From: Euphorbia lathyris
Taxonomy: Eukaryota > Streptophyta > Magnoliopsida > Malpighiales > Euphorbiaceae
DNA length: 64,000 nucleotides
Direction: 5' to 3'
NCBI RefSeq assembly: GCF_963576675.1
Contig: NC_088913.1
Span: 21,960,001 to 22,024,000, forward strand
The notes beneath the pieces are model-generated. The model did no database searches, was not told the origin of the DNA, and worked only from the letters and a program-made list of their open reading frames with translations. Below, piece after piece: positions 47,701 to 59,838 of the stretch. A program made the translations under genes and the position numbers. How positions within the stretch are numbered: position 1 is the first letter of the stretch; each line of letters starts with the position of its first letter.

Positions 47701-49012
47701 CGGGTAGTCATATGATGAGAGGGGGCGATAAGGGGAATATTTGGGGCAGTAGGGGGAGTATGTGGTGTTGGATCAGTGGCATGGGCAGGAGTATATGGTG
47801 AGTTATTTAATATAAAAGAGGGCGAGTTGGGTGACGGTGAGGCAAGTGAACTGACGAGTTGGAAGGAGATAGTATGGGTGAGGTGTGGGGCGGTGGGAGT
47901 AGCAGGTGGTAAATGGGAAGAGGGTGTAGCTGGAATGTTATGGGAAGGTGGCAGGGTGATATTGTTTTTATGCATAGGTGGTGGAGAATAATAAATAGAG
48001 GGAGAGAGTAGACCGGAGGTAGGAGAAGGAGTAGGCGTTGGTTTTTGAAGAGTAGCAAATGGAATACTTTTTCATCAAATTTGACATGCCTTGAGATGAT
48101 AATTTTATTGTTTGTCAGATCAAAACATTTGTAACCCCGATGGTTTGACGGGTATCCTAAGAAAACACATGGAGAAGATCGGGCTTGCAATTTAGTTCGG
48201 GATGTAGAGGGGATAAGGGGAAAGCACAAACAACCAAAAATACGTAAATGGGAAAAGCTAGGGTCACGTTGGTATAGAATTTTGGTGGGTGATTGGAAAC
48301 CTAGAATTTTATGAGGGTAGATATTGAGAAGATACGTAGCATGTTCGAGTGCATGAGTCCAAAAAGATAAAGGAATGGACGCATGATTTAGAATAGTGTA
48401 AATAACATTATTGATAGTACGAATGGTTCGTTTCGATTTCCCATTTTGAGAAGAGGTATGAGGACAAGAGAAGTGAAATTTCATGCCATTAGTTTGACAA
48501 AATTGACAAAATTGTATGTTATTATATTTGCCACCATTATCACATTGAAAGGTTTTGATGTCTCGTTCAAATTGTGTGCGAATAAAAGTACGAAAGGAAA
48601 GAAAAGTGGTATATACTTGAGATTTATTTGCTAAGGGGAATGTCCACAAGAAATTTGTATAATTATCAAGAAAAAGGACATAATGGCGATGACCACTAGA
48701 GCTTAAAATGGGTGACGTCCAAACATCACTATGAACAATATCAAAGGGCATGCATGTATAACTGTTAGACTTGGCGAATGGCAATTTTATTTGTTTCCCA
48801 TAAATACAAGATGAACAAACTGAAGCATCCAATTTCTTAGTACAATAAATAAATTTATTATTCTGAAGGGTGCTTAAAACATTAGCCCCTGGATGTCCCA
48901 AACGATTATGCCAAATAGTAGGAGATAAAGCAGAAAAAGCAGAAGGATAAGATAAATCAGAAGCAGAACTGGTTGTTACAGGATAAAGATCACCCTCACT
49001 ATTACATCTCAT
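47694..49012 (-). pseudogene. Copia 1 integrase and Pro-rich hinge
   Basis: 49012-47807 has GAG-pre-integrase (WHNRLGHPGANVL), zinc residues (CSSCIYGKQ) and an integrase core with VHSDVW and QCDNGGKY. The third acidic residue region reads SSQNGKSKRTIR, where Lys replaces the expected Glu of VERKxR. After a frameshift the hinge (47975-47694) is Pro/Ser/Thr-rich. With the Glu change and shift the enzyme is dead. Confidence 0.8.
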
Positions 49013-49353
49013 AATAAGCCCCCCATTCGTAGATCTTTCACAGAGAAACCAAAAGGATCAAATTCCACAGACACATGATTATCAGTGGTAAATTTATGCA
49101 CAAATATAAGGTTTTTAATCAACTGGGCTGCATGCAAAACATTATTTAATTGCAAATGGGTGTTGGAACTGGGTAAACTTGCATTGCCATAACCACTAAT
49201 TGGAACACTTTGACCATTACCAACAATTATATTACGATCTTGACTCATATTAAAATAAGATGTGAGCATACCTCCATCAGCGATCATATGAGATGTAGCC
49301 CCAGTGTCCATATGCCATTGTTCGGGTGTTGGTGCAATCGTCATAGTATGCAT
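49009..49353 (-). pseudogene. Copia 1 protease
   Basis: WHMDTGATSHMIADGG is the aspartic protease active site. LNNVLHAAQLIKNLIFVHKF is the conserved segment before GAG-pre-integrase. It joins the integrase with a frame overlap at 49009-49012. Confidence 0.8.
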
Positions 49354-49521
49354 AGCTTTCGTAAATCAGTGGGAATGAAAGATTAGTGAGTATGAGCAAC
49401 ATGAGTTTGTGGAGGTGAAGGACGGGGCCCCAAAATTCCAGGTTGAGAAGCCCATGATGAAAGGGGGTGAATGGGTGAAAAATGAGGAGGAGGAGAAGAT
49501 GAGGCAGGTTTTTCGGTCATG
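49354..49521 (-). pseudogene. Copia 1 gag remnant (start and end only)
   Basis: The minus-strand frame from the ATG at the CACTA border (49519-49521, TSD copy) reads MTEKPASSSPPPHF, then directly SSWASQPGILGPRPSPPQTH, the text usually found just before the protease. The central UBN2-type gag domain and zinc knuckle are absent. A TAG interrupts before the protease. Confidence 0.6.
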
Positions 49522-49545
49522 CACTAGTACAGAAATGCTTACTTG

Positions 49546-49820
49546 TGTCGCACTTTTTCATGTTGTTGTGTCGCACTTTTGTGCGACACAACAGGGGTGC
49601 GACACAAGAACTTTGCATCGCTCTTGAGAGCGACACAAGCTACTCATCTGTTGTGTCGCACTTGTCAAGCGCGCGATACAATAGAGCGATAACTCTTGTG
49701 ACGCGCTTCTAGAGTGCGCGACACAACATATGATATTCTTGTGACGCGCTCCAAGGGTGCGCGACACAAGCTCCCTGATTAATCCGGTACACTTTGTATC
49801 GCTCCTTCCTCACGTGCGAC
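49546..49820. repeat. Left subterminal repeats of CACTA (GTGTCGCAC)
   Basis: About ten GTGTCGC/GCGACAC or related GTGACGCGC motifs, several as head-to-head pairs such as TCGCACTTTTGTGCGA. Confidence 0.8.
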
Positions 49821-50067
49821 GCAAAATATTGATATTTTTAAAATATATATTTTTTTTTTTTTTGGATTGAATGGAGCTTTAATATTGAACTATAATCAAG
49901 CATAAATATCACTAGTAATTACACGTACATTGTATTAACAATCATGGCTAGCTAGCATTTTTACTTTATTATTCATTGAAAATTATTTAACAGTAAATAC
50001 ACACTCATAAGGGATAAGGTACCAAAATAGGCCTATGATTTTTGTAGAAATAAATTTAGACCCATGT

Positions 50068-50290
50068 ACAAAATAGTACCAATATAGGCTTAACGTTTAA
50101 AAAAATATCAATCTAGGTCTCAAGAACGGATTGGACACGTCATTCCTATTACTCCGTTAAGTTTTGACTTTCCCTCCACGTATAATTGACAAAACTTGAC
50201 AGAGTAATATCAACATCGTGTCTCGTTCCGTTATCGAGGTCTAAATTGGTACATTTTTAAAACGTTAAACCTATATGTGTGCTATTTTGT
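50068..50290. mobile_element. MITE-like element
   Basis: 223 bp with 31-bp imperfect inverted ends (ACAAAATAGTACCAATATAG G... and its complement ending CTATTTTGT), about 27/31 matching. Related sequence lies at 27415-27547, and more distantly at about 21140-21260. No coding capacity. Confidence 0.6.
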
Positions 50291-50359
50291 TTTCAATTAA
50301 ATGGACCGTTAATACATTGTAGAGAAAAGGAAATGAACACTAATAAGATAACAGACAAC

Positions 50360-51185
50360 CTGGTAAGATTACATCATGTTGATTCTTTGAGCTTAAGATA
50401 TCAACTTCCGGAGCAATTGATTCTTGTTGAATCCTCCATGTCCTTTCAACACCTTCAGGATCGAGATAGCCTCCAGGAATTGGCGGAAGCCACTGATTAG
50501 AAATATCACATATTAGAAAAGGAAAGAAAAAAGAATTCTACTTTTTATTTTATGGGAAGGATCAACAGTGTGGAGAGAAAAAATCTAGCAGTTACAGTAC
50601 AATAACATGCCAGGATCTAAGAACAGAAAAACTAATTATCCTTCAAGAAAGAAACTATTTTGATATATTAACTAACGTTAATGAAACAAATTGAGAATCA
50701 CTTTACAACACTCACCCTTTATACCTTCCAAAACTAGAGATGAAAAGAGAAGATACAAAATTAGAACAAACTATAAGATATAAAGTAGCAAGTAATTCAC
50801 CTTCTCAGCCTTGGCAGCAGCTTGTGCAGATGTTCGATATAATCCTTCTCTATCAGAAAGTTGTCCCTTTAAATTTTTGTCTTTTAATACCTGCAAATAA
50901 TTGAGAAATCAGAATGAGAGGGAAAATAATAAATAAATAACTCTGCCACTAGAAATCTCAATCACCAATCCCGCACCTCCAAATTAGCACCCTCTCCTCT
51001 AAGAAACTTTACTTCCGCATCCAACTCATGGGGTAACTCCTGCAAACAAGAAGCACAGTCCATTAATTTTACATCCACACAAATGTTTCGGGGTCACTTG
51101 CTATGGATTAAAAATGTGATCTAATGTGGTACCTGCTCCATAGGGGTTGCTTGATACCATCTTGCTTGACATCCATGTTTACAGG
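50360..51185 (-). pseudogene. Captured fragment of a UTP7/WDR46-like gene (four exons)
   Basis: Four minus-strand blocks with exact GT-AG borders: 51185-51133, 51039-50977, 50890-50801, 50492-50360. Spliced, they stay open: ELPHELDAEVKFLRGEGANL; VLKDKNLKGQLSDREGLYRT SAQAAAKAEK; GGYLDPEGVERTWRIQQESI and EVDILSSKNQHDVIL. The EGxxxTWRIxQExI-VDIxSSxNxxDxxL pattern is what I know from the segment just before the WD40 propeller of UTP7 (WDR46), a U3 snoRNP/small-subunit processome protein of the nucleolus. The WD40 part is absent. Retained introns show capture at DNA level. Identification is from memory of the family, so moderate. Confidence 0.6.
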
Positions 51186-51960
51186 CTGCATGGTTAATAA
51201 GAAAACAAATCCATTTAGTACTTCTGGCCAAAGAGACGAAACTATTTTGATTTATGCATGTTACATAGTAGAGGGCACAACAAAACATAAATTATGCTTA
51301 AACTATAGCAGTACTGAGTTATGATAATCAAGGAACTAATAAGGTTGAACAAAAATGAAGCTTCGAATTTATTCACTAGCTTGTCCAACTCACATGCATT
51401 CAAGTTCGTTAATGGAAAAAGCAATAAGTGCTGAAAGCTCAAGTGAATTAGAATTACTAGAAAAGAAACTACATTTCCCGAATAAAATTTAGTACATTTT
51501 CACTAGATTCGAGTTTAAGGGAAACAAATTCAATTTCAAATTTTAGAAGAACAACAAAAACAAAAGGACTATAAAATAATGGTGAGAAGACCGAGAATTC
51601 TTTGATGTAATTGTGTTGTTTCTTCTGAAAACTGCCACAGAAAACTAGAATTCTGAAATGGGTAAGTCTGAGAAATAAACCTGGGGTTGATCATCAGTAA
51701 AACAAAAAAAAATATAGTTAATGAACCATATGAGATTCCCATAGAAGTATGGAAGGGTGCAGGAAATGTAAGAGTTTATATGGTTTGTCCTCAGTAACAG
51801 AGTATAATAATTATAGATGTATCAAGCTCATGAGTCATACTATGAACTTGTATCAGGTGGTCACCGAACTAAGGTTGAGAAGTTGTTCTAAAGTGTGAGA
51901 ATTAATTTGGCTTTATGAACAGAAGTTGACTATGGAAGCTATATTCCACAAAAGAAGTTT

Positions 51961-52460
51961 GGTGAAAATGTACAACTAGCCAAAATATGACCAACATATG
52001 GTTTCCATGGATCTTAAGAAAGCGTACGAGAGAGTCTCAAGAGAGGTTCTCTAGTTCAAATTGGAGAAGTGTACAACTAGCCAAAATATGACCAACATAT
52101 GGTTTCCATGGACCTTGAGAAAGCTTATGATAGAGTATCAAGAGAGGTTCTCTAGTTCAAATTGGAGAAGTAGAAGATCCATGCCAAGAATATTCATGCA
52201 ACTAAAGACATGTGTAATGAAGTGGTTATGGCTGTGAAGAACCTTGATAGGGGAATCAAGAGAAATTCCTATAATTGTTTAGTTAACAATCTGCTTTGAG
52301 TCCTTATCTTTTTACCTTAGTAATAGATAAGCTTAACCAAGCATATACAGAGGAGATCACCTGATGAGAGGGAGTAAATATTAAGTTGGAACTATGCGAA
52401 GTACACGAGAAGATGATGCAACGTAAATTTCAAAATAGTCAAAGCTAATATAGACGTTGA
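51961..52460 (+). pseudogene. Decayed LINE RT fragment with 101-bp tandem duplication
   Basis: Two units (51970-52070, 52071-52171) each encode a version of HMVSMDLKKAYERVSREVL, the RT segment widely found in degenerate plant LINEs. More distal RT-like text, with stops, follows to about 52460. Plus strand, unrelated in orientation to the host LINE. Confidence 0.55.
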
Positions 52461-52785
52461 AGTATGTCTTGGAGGATGCCAGTACCTTTGTCTAAATGCC
52501 TCCTAAAATTAGGATTTATAACTCATGATACATAAAATATGGCAGAGGAATGATGTCAGACATAAGAGACTAACAAACAGATTGTATATTGATATTCAAA
52601 ATGGAAGAGGCTAACAAACAGATTGTATAATCATCTGACCTTACAAAGATGGAAGAGACTAACAAATAGGGAAGAGACTAACAATATACTACTACCCTAA
52701 CTAGACCAACCAAGCACTGCGGCAGAAAAATCCCAAATAACCACCACGAACAGAAATTTAACCTAGAAATTAATTCATCACAAAC

Positions 52786-53133
52786 ATGAATAATAGAAAT
52801 TTAATCCAGAAATTTACTTACATCGCATGTGCGAGACGGAATAGAACGACGAGACGGAACGACACTGTGCAAGAAGGAACGATGAGACAGAACGACGTTG
52901 TGCGAGACGGTAGAGGAACGAGAGCGCTCGGAAGGGATGAACAGTGGAGGAAGCCACTCCTTGTTTCCGGCGCCTTGAGAAGTGGAATGACCGGCGGTGT
53001 GCGAGGTGACGGTGCAAGGTGGAGATGGCAGTGTGCAAGATGGAGGTTGGCGGCTATGGAGAAAATAAAACCTAGAAATAAGGAAGCAGAGAAAGCATAC
53101 GATAAAAGAGTTATGGTTTTATTAGTTAGGTAA
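52786..53133. other. GC-richer stretch with GACGAGACGGAACGAC repeats
   Basis: Frames exist on both strands (115 codons plus, 74 minus), but all follow short DNA repeats of GGAACGACGAGACGG type. It lies on the 5' side of the captured UTP7-like fragment (minus) and could be its leader or promoter region. No domain recognised. Confidence 0.3.
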
Positions 53134-53180
53134 AATTCTTATATTTAAACGTTTTATATTTTTTATAATTAGTAAATGCT

Positions 53181-53430
53181 TGACAAGTAATACAATGGTT
53201 CAGATGGTTAAGACATTAGATAATAGTTTGATAGGTTAGAGCTTGGAACCTCTGTATTTACATTTTAGTTCATTTTATTTTTAATTAACTTATTGGGTTA
53301 AGTTTATAATCAGTGAGTGGTTGACAAGAAATACAATGGCTCAAATTGTTAAGATATTAGCTAATGTTTTGACAGGTTAGAGGTTCAAACCTTCGTATTT
53401 ACATTTTAGTTCATTTTATTTTTAATTACA
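53181..53430 (+). repeat. Two SINE/tRNA-like tandem units
   Basis: Units start at 53181 and 53322 (period 141 bp). Each has AATGGCTCAAATTGTTAAG-type text resembling a pol III A box. The second has AGAGGTTCAAACCTTCG, which contains a B-box match (GGTTCAAACC); in the first the B box is decayed. Confidence 0.45.
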
Positions 53431-53512
53431 TTCGATCCTCCATTTTTACACTTTAAGTATATATTTTTCAGTTCATTTTATTTTTAGTTAAATTATATGA
53501 GATAAGTTTTTA

Positions 53513-53554
<42 letters not shown>

Positions 53555-53659
53555 ATATTTAATTTTCATCATTTTTGTAATTTTTTAGTTTTTTAAGAAA
53601 TATGTAGAAACTAAGAAAAAAAAATATGAAGAAAAAATATTTATATTTAAATAGTAGTT

Positions 53660-53970
53660 CGTATTAGTTGTGTCGCACTTTATAAAGGAGCGACTAAAAG
53701 ATAACACACTACTTGTGTCGCTTTTATAAAAGCGTGTCACAAAGATAAAACACTCCTTGTGTCATTTTAGTAAAAGCGCGTCACAAGCTTACTCTTGTGT
53801 CGCACTAAAAGACAGGCGATACAAGAACTAACTCATTTGTGACGCACGCTCTCCAAGCGTGACACAAGTGATGACACAGAATACTTAGTTGTGTCGCGTT
53901 TAAAGAACGCTAGTTGCTCTGTTGTGTCGCCTTCTCTTCAGGCGCGACACAAGAGGTGCGACACAAGTGA
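53660..53970. repeat. Right subterminal repeats of CACTA (GTGTCGCAC)
   Basis: About twelve copies of the same motif class as on the left side, in both orientations. Confidence 0.8.
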
Positions 53971-54067
53971 GCATTTCTGTACTAGTGATGGTTAGTTTTG
54001 GATTAAAAAAGTAGCAGAAGAGAAAGGGAAGGCGAGTGCAGCAGTGAGGGTTTAAGCTCTGATACCA

Positions 54068-54326
54068 TAATAGAAGTAGAACCCTTGAGGATTTCTATTG
54101 ATCAATGAGATTATAAATACCCAATAGTTTACAAAAAAAAACAATCCCTATAATTATGCATATGATTGTGGTATTATCACATTACTATAATTATACCTAT
54201 AATTATGGTAATGTGATAATTCTATTTATTATCACATTACTATAATTATGCCTATAATTATGGTAAAGTGATAATTGAAAATCAATCAAATAATAATTCC
54301 TAAATAAGATAATTACATATCTAACA
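54068..54326 (-). mobile_element. 5' LTR of copia 1
   Basis: 259 bp, followed on its inner side (plus 54056-54067) by the complement of the initiator-Met primer site. Only about 65 bp of leader (54000-54055) remain before the CACTA insertion. Confidence 0.85.
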
Positions 54327-55030
54327 AAAAGCTTTGTTAAAAACCCAATGACATTTCGTCCGAGCCCGGGCTTTAGAAGGATTTATTTGCTTAAGAGCCA
54401 CTAAGACCTCTTCCCCAGTGAATGGTGCATCAAGGAGCTGTTGGTCATCGAAAGACAGAATTGCATCCGATGCTTGTACAAAATCAGCCCCTCCTATCGG
54501 CTTATTGGATTTAAATAAATCCTGAAAATAACCAGTAATTGTCGCTGCAATTTCTGTTTGATCTGCCACCCATACTCCTTGCAAATTTCTAATACATTTG
54601 ACAGAATTATTACGACGCCTAGCAGACACTTTCGCATGAAAGCAGACGGTATTCCAGTCCCCCTCTTTCAACCACTCAGTTTTGGCCATTTACCTCCACA
54701 TTATTTCTTCCTTATTCAACAGCTCTCTCAGTTTTGTAATCAATTCTATCTCCGCTAAACGAACAGACAGGTCGGAATTGGACTGCAACACTCCAAGCTA
54801 TGATAATAACGATTTAACTTGAGTAGCAATAGACCCAAAATCAGTCATATTCCACTGAATCAATTGCTTTGTTAAATTTTTCTGTTTTTCACTGAAAGGT
54901 TGAGAACCTACAACTGAGGATGCCCAAGAAGATTCAATTACCGTACGATAGCGAGCCTCTTTAATCCACATAATTTTAAAATGAAATTGATGTCGTCTGT
55001 TTTGGGAACTACTTACCTGAACCTCCATTT
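54327..55030 (-). pseudogene. LINE ORF2 spacer between endonuclease and RT
   Basis: Frames 55030-54798 and 54689-54327 encode HQFHFKIMWIKEARYRTVIE and AEWLKEGD-type text (TEWLKEGDWNTVCFHAKVSA RRRNN), typical of the L1 region before RT. Several stops separate them. It ends at FNKAF, where copia 1 is inserted; WDVVGQDVIQLV follows at 45863. 54327-54330 (AAAA) is the copia 1 target duplication. Confidence 0.8.
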
Positions 55031-55285
55031 TATCAAATTGAACAAACATGAAGTAATCTTCATTAATGGGAGTGAAATGAAGAAATTACAAGAAGAAGAA
55101 GAAACTGTAACCAGAGAAGAGAGAGAGTCGGAAATAGAAAAGAGAAAAAGAGTCGTATTGTTTTCGTGATCGTTGGGTAGGCTATAACAGCCTATTTATA
55201 TCCAACAACTAAAAGTCTAATTATATCTTTAATCCCTAAACTTATACAATTTGACTAACTACCCTAAATCCTAAATAAACTAATA
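55031..55285 (-). mobile_element. 3' LTR of copia 2
   Basis: 255 bp. At the four sites where it differs from the 5' LTR this copy has T, T, A and T (plus strand) against C, C, G and C. Confidence 0.92.
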
Positions 55286-55292
55286 TCCCCCC

Positions 55293-58200
55293 TCAAGCTG
55301 GACTACACAAAGTCTTAAGTCCAAGCTTGCTGACCAAATCTGTAAATTGTGGTTTGTGGAGAGCTTTAGTCATAAGATCTGCAAGTTGAAGATGTGTAGA
55401 AATCTGCAGTAAATGCACAACCCCTTGCTGCACCTTTTCCCTTACAAAATGACAATCAAGCTCAATATGCTTGGTTCTCTCATGAAAAATAGGATTATTA
55501 GCTATGTAAATAGCTGACAGATTGTCACAAAAAATTGTAGCTGCTTGTTTATGTTGTATTCCAACAAAATCAAGCATGTAAAGAAACCATTGTACTTCAC
55601 AGGTTGTCAATGATAAAGCTCTATATTCTGCCTCGCTTGAGCTTCTTGCAACTGTGGGCTGCTTCTTGCTCTTCCATGATATGAGGGAATCACCAATGAA
55701 TACTGCAAATGCAGTGACAGACCTTCTGGAATCTACACACCCTGCCCAATCTGAATCACTGAAAGCCTTTAAGTGCAATGTACTCTTCTTGGGATAAAAA
55801 ATGCCTTGTGATGGAGTCTTTTTGAGATACCTTAATACCCTGTTAACACCTTGCATATGTATATCTGTGGGGAAGTCAAGGAATTGACTCAAGCAACTAA
55901 CAGCAAAAGAAATATCAGGTCTAGTGTTAGCTAAATAAATCAATTTTCCAACAATCTTTCTATAAAAGGTTTTGTCTTCTAAGGCAGTGCCTTCTTCCTT
56001 GGAAAATTTGATCTTGGAATCCATTGGGGTATCTGCTGGTTTGTAATGAACATAACCTGTTTCTACAAGCAAATCCAATATATACTTTCTTTGACAAATA
56101 AAAATACCCTCTTTATTCCTAGCTATCTCTAATCCTAAGAAAAACTTTAAGGATCCTAAGTCCTTAATCTTGAATTTCCTGTCTAAAACTCCTTTAATAT
56201 GATTAATTTCCTCAATATCATTCCCTGTTAGTATAATGTCATCTACATATACTAATAACAATGTCATCTGGTTTCCTTTTCTTTTGATATATAGGGAATG
56301 ATCAAAAGGACACTTTTGATATTCAAATTCTAAAAGAGTTTCAGACAGTTTTGTAGACCATTGTCTACTGGCTTGTCTTAGGCCATAAAGAGATTTGGTT
56401 AACCTGCACACTTTATTATCTCCTTCTACTTTATAACCTAAAGGCAATTCCATATAAACTTCTTCATGTAAATCTCCATGCAAAAATGCATTGTTTACGT
56501 CTAATTGAAACAAATTCCAGTCAAATATACTTGCTAAGGCTAAAACTAAACGAACTGTAGACATCTTTACCACAGGTGAAAAAGTATCTAAAAAACCTAT
56601 ACCCTCTTGTTGGGTATAACCTTTAGCTACCAACCTAGCTTTACACCTTTCTATAGTCCCATCAGCCTTGTATTTGACTTTAGAGACCCATAAACTCCCT
56701 ATCTTTTTCTTATCTTTAGGTAAAGTTACAATCTCCCAAGTTTTTGTATTTTCTAAGGCCTTAATTTCTGCATCCATAGCATCTTGCCAGCACTGATGCT
56801 TAATGGCTTCTGCAAAACTTTTAGGCTCAGTAATACTAGAAACATTGCAAACATATTTTTGATAATTATCAGTAAGATTTTCATATGATAAGACTGAATT
56901 TATAGGGTATCTATGAGAAACTGATGGCATGCTGGACTTAACTGTAATAGATTGTGCTGATACTTGATTGCACTTAAAATCCTGTAAATATTCAGGAGCC
57001 TTTCTAATCCTAGAAGACCTTCTAACAACATTATCAACATTAGGCTGAGAATTCTGTGTAACAGTTTCTCTAAGAACAATGTCCTGCACAATAATATTAT
57101 CATCAATAACATCTTGTGTTGTGTGTGTGTCAAGTGTTAAATGTGTTGAATTATCTACAATATCATCATGTCGGTCAATTTCTGGAATTATACCAACATT
57201 AACAGGCAAAGCATTCATATCATAAGACATAACACCTGTAAAATCAATATTGGGAACAATATGCACTCCCCCTGTAGGAGATTGTGTTAAATAAGGAAAA
57301 ACAGTCTCATAAAAAGAAACCTCTCTAGACACAACATATTTTCTGTCTGTCAAATCATAGAGTCTATAACCTTTAACATTAGATGCAAATCCTACGAAAA
57401 TGCAAGCATGAGATTTTGGATCAAATTTTGTATACTTAGGAGTAAGAATTGTCATAAAACTAAGACATCCAAAAACTCTCAAAACATCATAGTTTGGTTT
57501 CTGTTGAAACAAAACTTCATGTGGAGTAGTATTATTCAAAAGTGGAGTAGGAATGATATTTATCAAATGAATAGCATGAAGAATACAATCTGGCCATAAA
57601 TGCAAAGGTAAGCCTGCTTGCAATTTTAAAGCCATGGCTGTATTCAAAATATGTTGGTGTTTTCTCTCAACCACACTATTTTGTTGAGGTGTGTATGGAC
57701 AAGTAGTTTGATGTACTATGCCTTTGCTTTCATAAAATTCATGTAAATGCAACTCAAAAGCATTATCAGACCTGAGAATTCTAATAGATGCACCAAATTG
57801 CGTAGAAACAAGATTACAAAAACTCTTGATAGCATTAGATGCTTCACCTTTAGATTTCAACAAAAATACCCATGTAAATCTACTAAAATCATCCACTATA
57901 GTAAGAAAATATCTATAACCAGATAAAGAAGGCTGTTTTATTGGACCCCAAACATCAACATGTACAAGATCAAAGCAATTTTCTGTTATAGTCTCACTAT
58001 TAGGAAAAGGAAGTCTCTTCTGTTTTGCTAAGGGACAAATAGTGCAAACAGAAGTATTACAACATTTTACATTAGTATTTTCAGTAGATAAAAGCTGCAA
58101 TCTACCAGTAGACAAATGACCTAATCTATAATGCCATAAAGGAAATTCATCTATAGTCTTAGTTGACACCGATTTATTATTACTAGTACAACTATATATG

Positions 58201-59838
58201 TTTGAATCATATGCATTCTGTGTCAAAATGTATAGACCATTCCTGAGTTCAGCTATACCAGTCCTCTTCAAAGTCTGCTTGTCCTGCAATAGACAGAGAT
58301 TATGGGTAACTATTACCTCATAATTCATGTCCTGCAGTAATCTACTAATAGAAACTAAATTGCAGTGAAACTCAGGTATGTAAAGTACATGTGTAATTAA
58401 TAAATCAGGTGTTAGTTGAACTGATCCAGCTCTATTCACATACACAAAAGTACCATTAGGCATATTAACACGCATAGTAGGAATATTCACAACATCAAAC
58501 ATATATCTCAAGTCAATAGCAACATGATCTGTTGCTCCAGAATCAATAATCCAATGCACAGGTGATCTTGTATCACAATGTAAAATATGTGCAGAAGTTG
58601 AATTGTGTGTACCTTGATAAGTGGCATTAGCAAAGTCTGACTGTAAGGTAGGACCTGCTGAAGCAGCAGAAGAAAAACCAATAGGTTGAGCAGAAAATGT
58701 ATTCACTGAAGTTGATTGAGAACCTTGAAACCTTGAACCTTGGGACTGCATTGGTCTCTGCTCAAACCTTTGCATCATCTGCATAAGAGTGTTATACTTC
58801 TCAGCTGGAATGCTAATATTCCTAGCAGATGACCCTGACCCTGCAGCAGCAGCATATCCATATCCCTGTGTCTGCCCTATATTGACACTATCCCCAGATC
58901 CAGACATAGCCCCTTCATTCTGTGTAGTAACATTAGCCACCACTGCCTTTTTCCCTTTAAAATTTGGTGGGTATCCATGCTTTTGATAGCATTGATCCAC
59001 AGTATGCCACTCTTTTCCACAGTGACTACACTTCTTTATATTCCCTTTCTTGAATTGATATGAACCCTTATTCTGATTAGACTGATATGCATAATTGACA
59101 GAAACATTAGGCAAATTACCAAGAATCCCTGCATCTACACCTTCATGAATCTGCCTCTCATGTAGTACTACCATGTTAAACACTTTTTCTATCTTAGGCA
59201 ATGGATCCATCATAAGCACTTGTGTCTTAATCATACTAAAATTTCCATTTAAGCCTCTAAGAAACTTGATTACACAATCTTGAGTTTGTTGCTCTCGAAC
59301 ATTCTTAATAGCAATACATGCACTTTCTTCAGCATTAGGCACACAAGTACAAGTCATGATTGCCCTAAAGTTAACTAATTCTTCCCACACAACAAGCAAT
59401 TTTTATATAATAATCTGTGACAGAAATATCACCTTGATGTAAAGAAGCAATCTCATCCTGGAGTTCTGCAATCCTCAAATGGTCAGTTTGTGCAAAGTGA
59501 TCTTTCAAGTTCTGCCAAGCCTTATAAGCAGTTTCAAACCATGTAATACTTGAAGCAATTGAAGCAGAAACTGATGCATTCAACCAATTCATCACCAATT
59601 GGTTGCAACGATTCCAAGCCAGCTTATTTGCCTCCTCCACATCTTCTTGAAGCAAGGTCCCATCCATAAACTTCATCTTATTCTTGGCCATTAAAGAGCG
59701 CTTGAAAGCTCTGGCCCAAGAATGATAGTCTTTACTGCCGGTTAAAAGTTGTGAAACTAAAGGTTGCACCGAATTCTCACTGGGATGTATGTAATAGATG
59801 CTAGTGGGATTAGCAGATTGATCAAGAATAGTGGTCAT
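55293..59838 (-). pseudogene. Copia 2 gag-pol polyprotein, one frameshift
   Basis: Likely start is MTTILDQSANPTS (ATG near 59838); upstream codons run into leader. Gag (Retrotran_gag_3/UBN2-like: YYIHPSENSVQPLVSQLLTG) shifts frame at 59400-59404, where one extra T (A on the coding strand) moves it +1. The 1368-codon downstream frame (59399-55293) has a zinc knuckle C124-C127-H132-C137, protease DSGAT at 286-290, integrase zinc (H428, C452, C455) with D482, D545 and E578, RT with D966 and YVDD at 1050-1053, and RNase H with D1214, E1255 and D1291. No stop in 1368 codons. Apart from the shift all catalytic residues are present. Confidence 0.9.

Larger units (their letters stand above)
49522..53987. 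mobile_element. Non-autonomous CACTA element carrying a UTP7-like gene fragment, TSD ATG
   Basis: It starts CACTAGTACAGAAATGCT (49522) and ends AGCATTTCTGTACTAGTG (53987), flanked by ATG (49519-49521, 53988-53990). Subterminal blocks at 49546-49820 and 53660-53970 are built of TTGTGTCGC/GCGACACAA motifs in both orientations. No transposase. Inside are a MITE-like repeat, four exon-like blocks of a host gene (minus), a decayed LINE RT fragment, two SINE-like units and an (AT)n tract (53518-53552). Confidence 0.9.
45865..54326 (-). mobile_element. Ty1/copia element 1 inserted in LINE RT
   Basis: Flanked by LTRs of 243 and 259 bp, with a perfect initiator-Met PBS TGGTATCAGAGC (54067-54056, minus) at the 5' LTR and a G-rich PPT (CGGGGGTG, 46108-46115) at the 3' LTR. 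The target duplication is probably AAAA (45861-45864, 54327-54330), ambiguous because the site is T-rich on the LINE strand. It contains a CACTA element (49522-53987). Coding is decayed and most of gag is missing. Confidence 0.85.

Noticed and set aside
47776..47991. Plus-strand 71-codon frame
   Set aside because: Shadow of the Pro-rich hinge of copia 1 on minus.
49558..49767. Minus-strand 69-codon frame
   Set aside because: Translation of CACTA subterminal GTGTCGC repeats.
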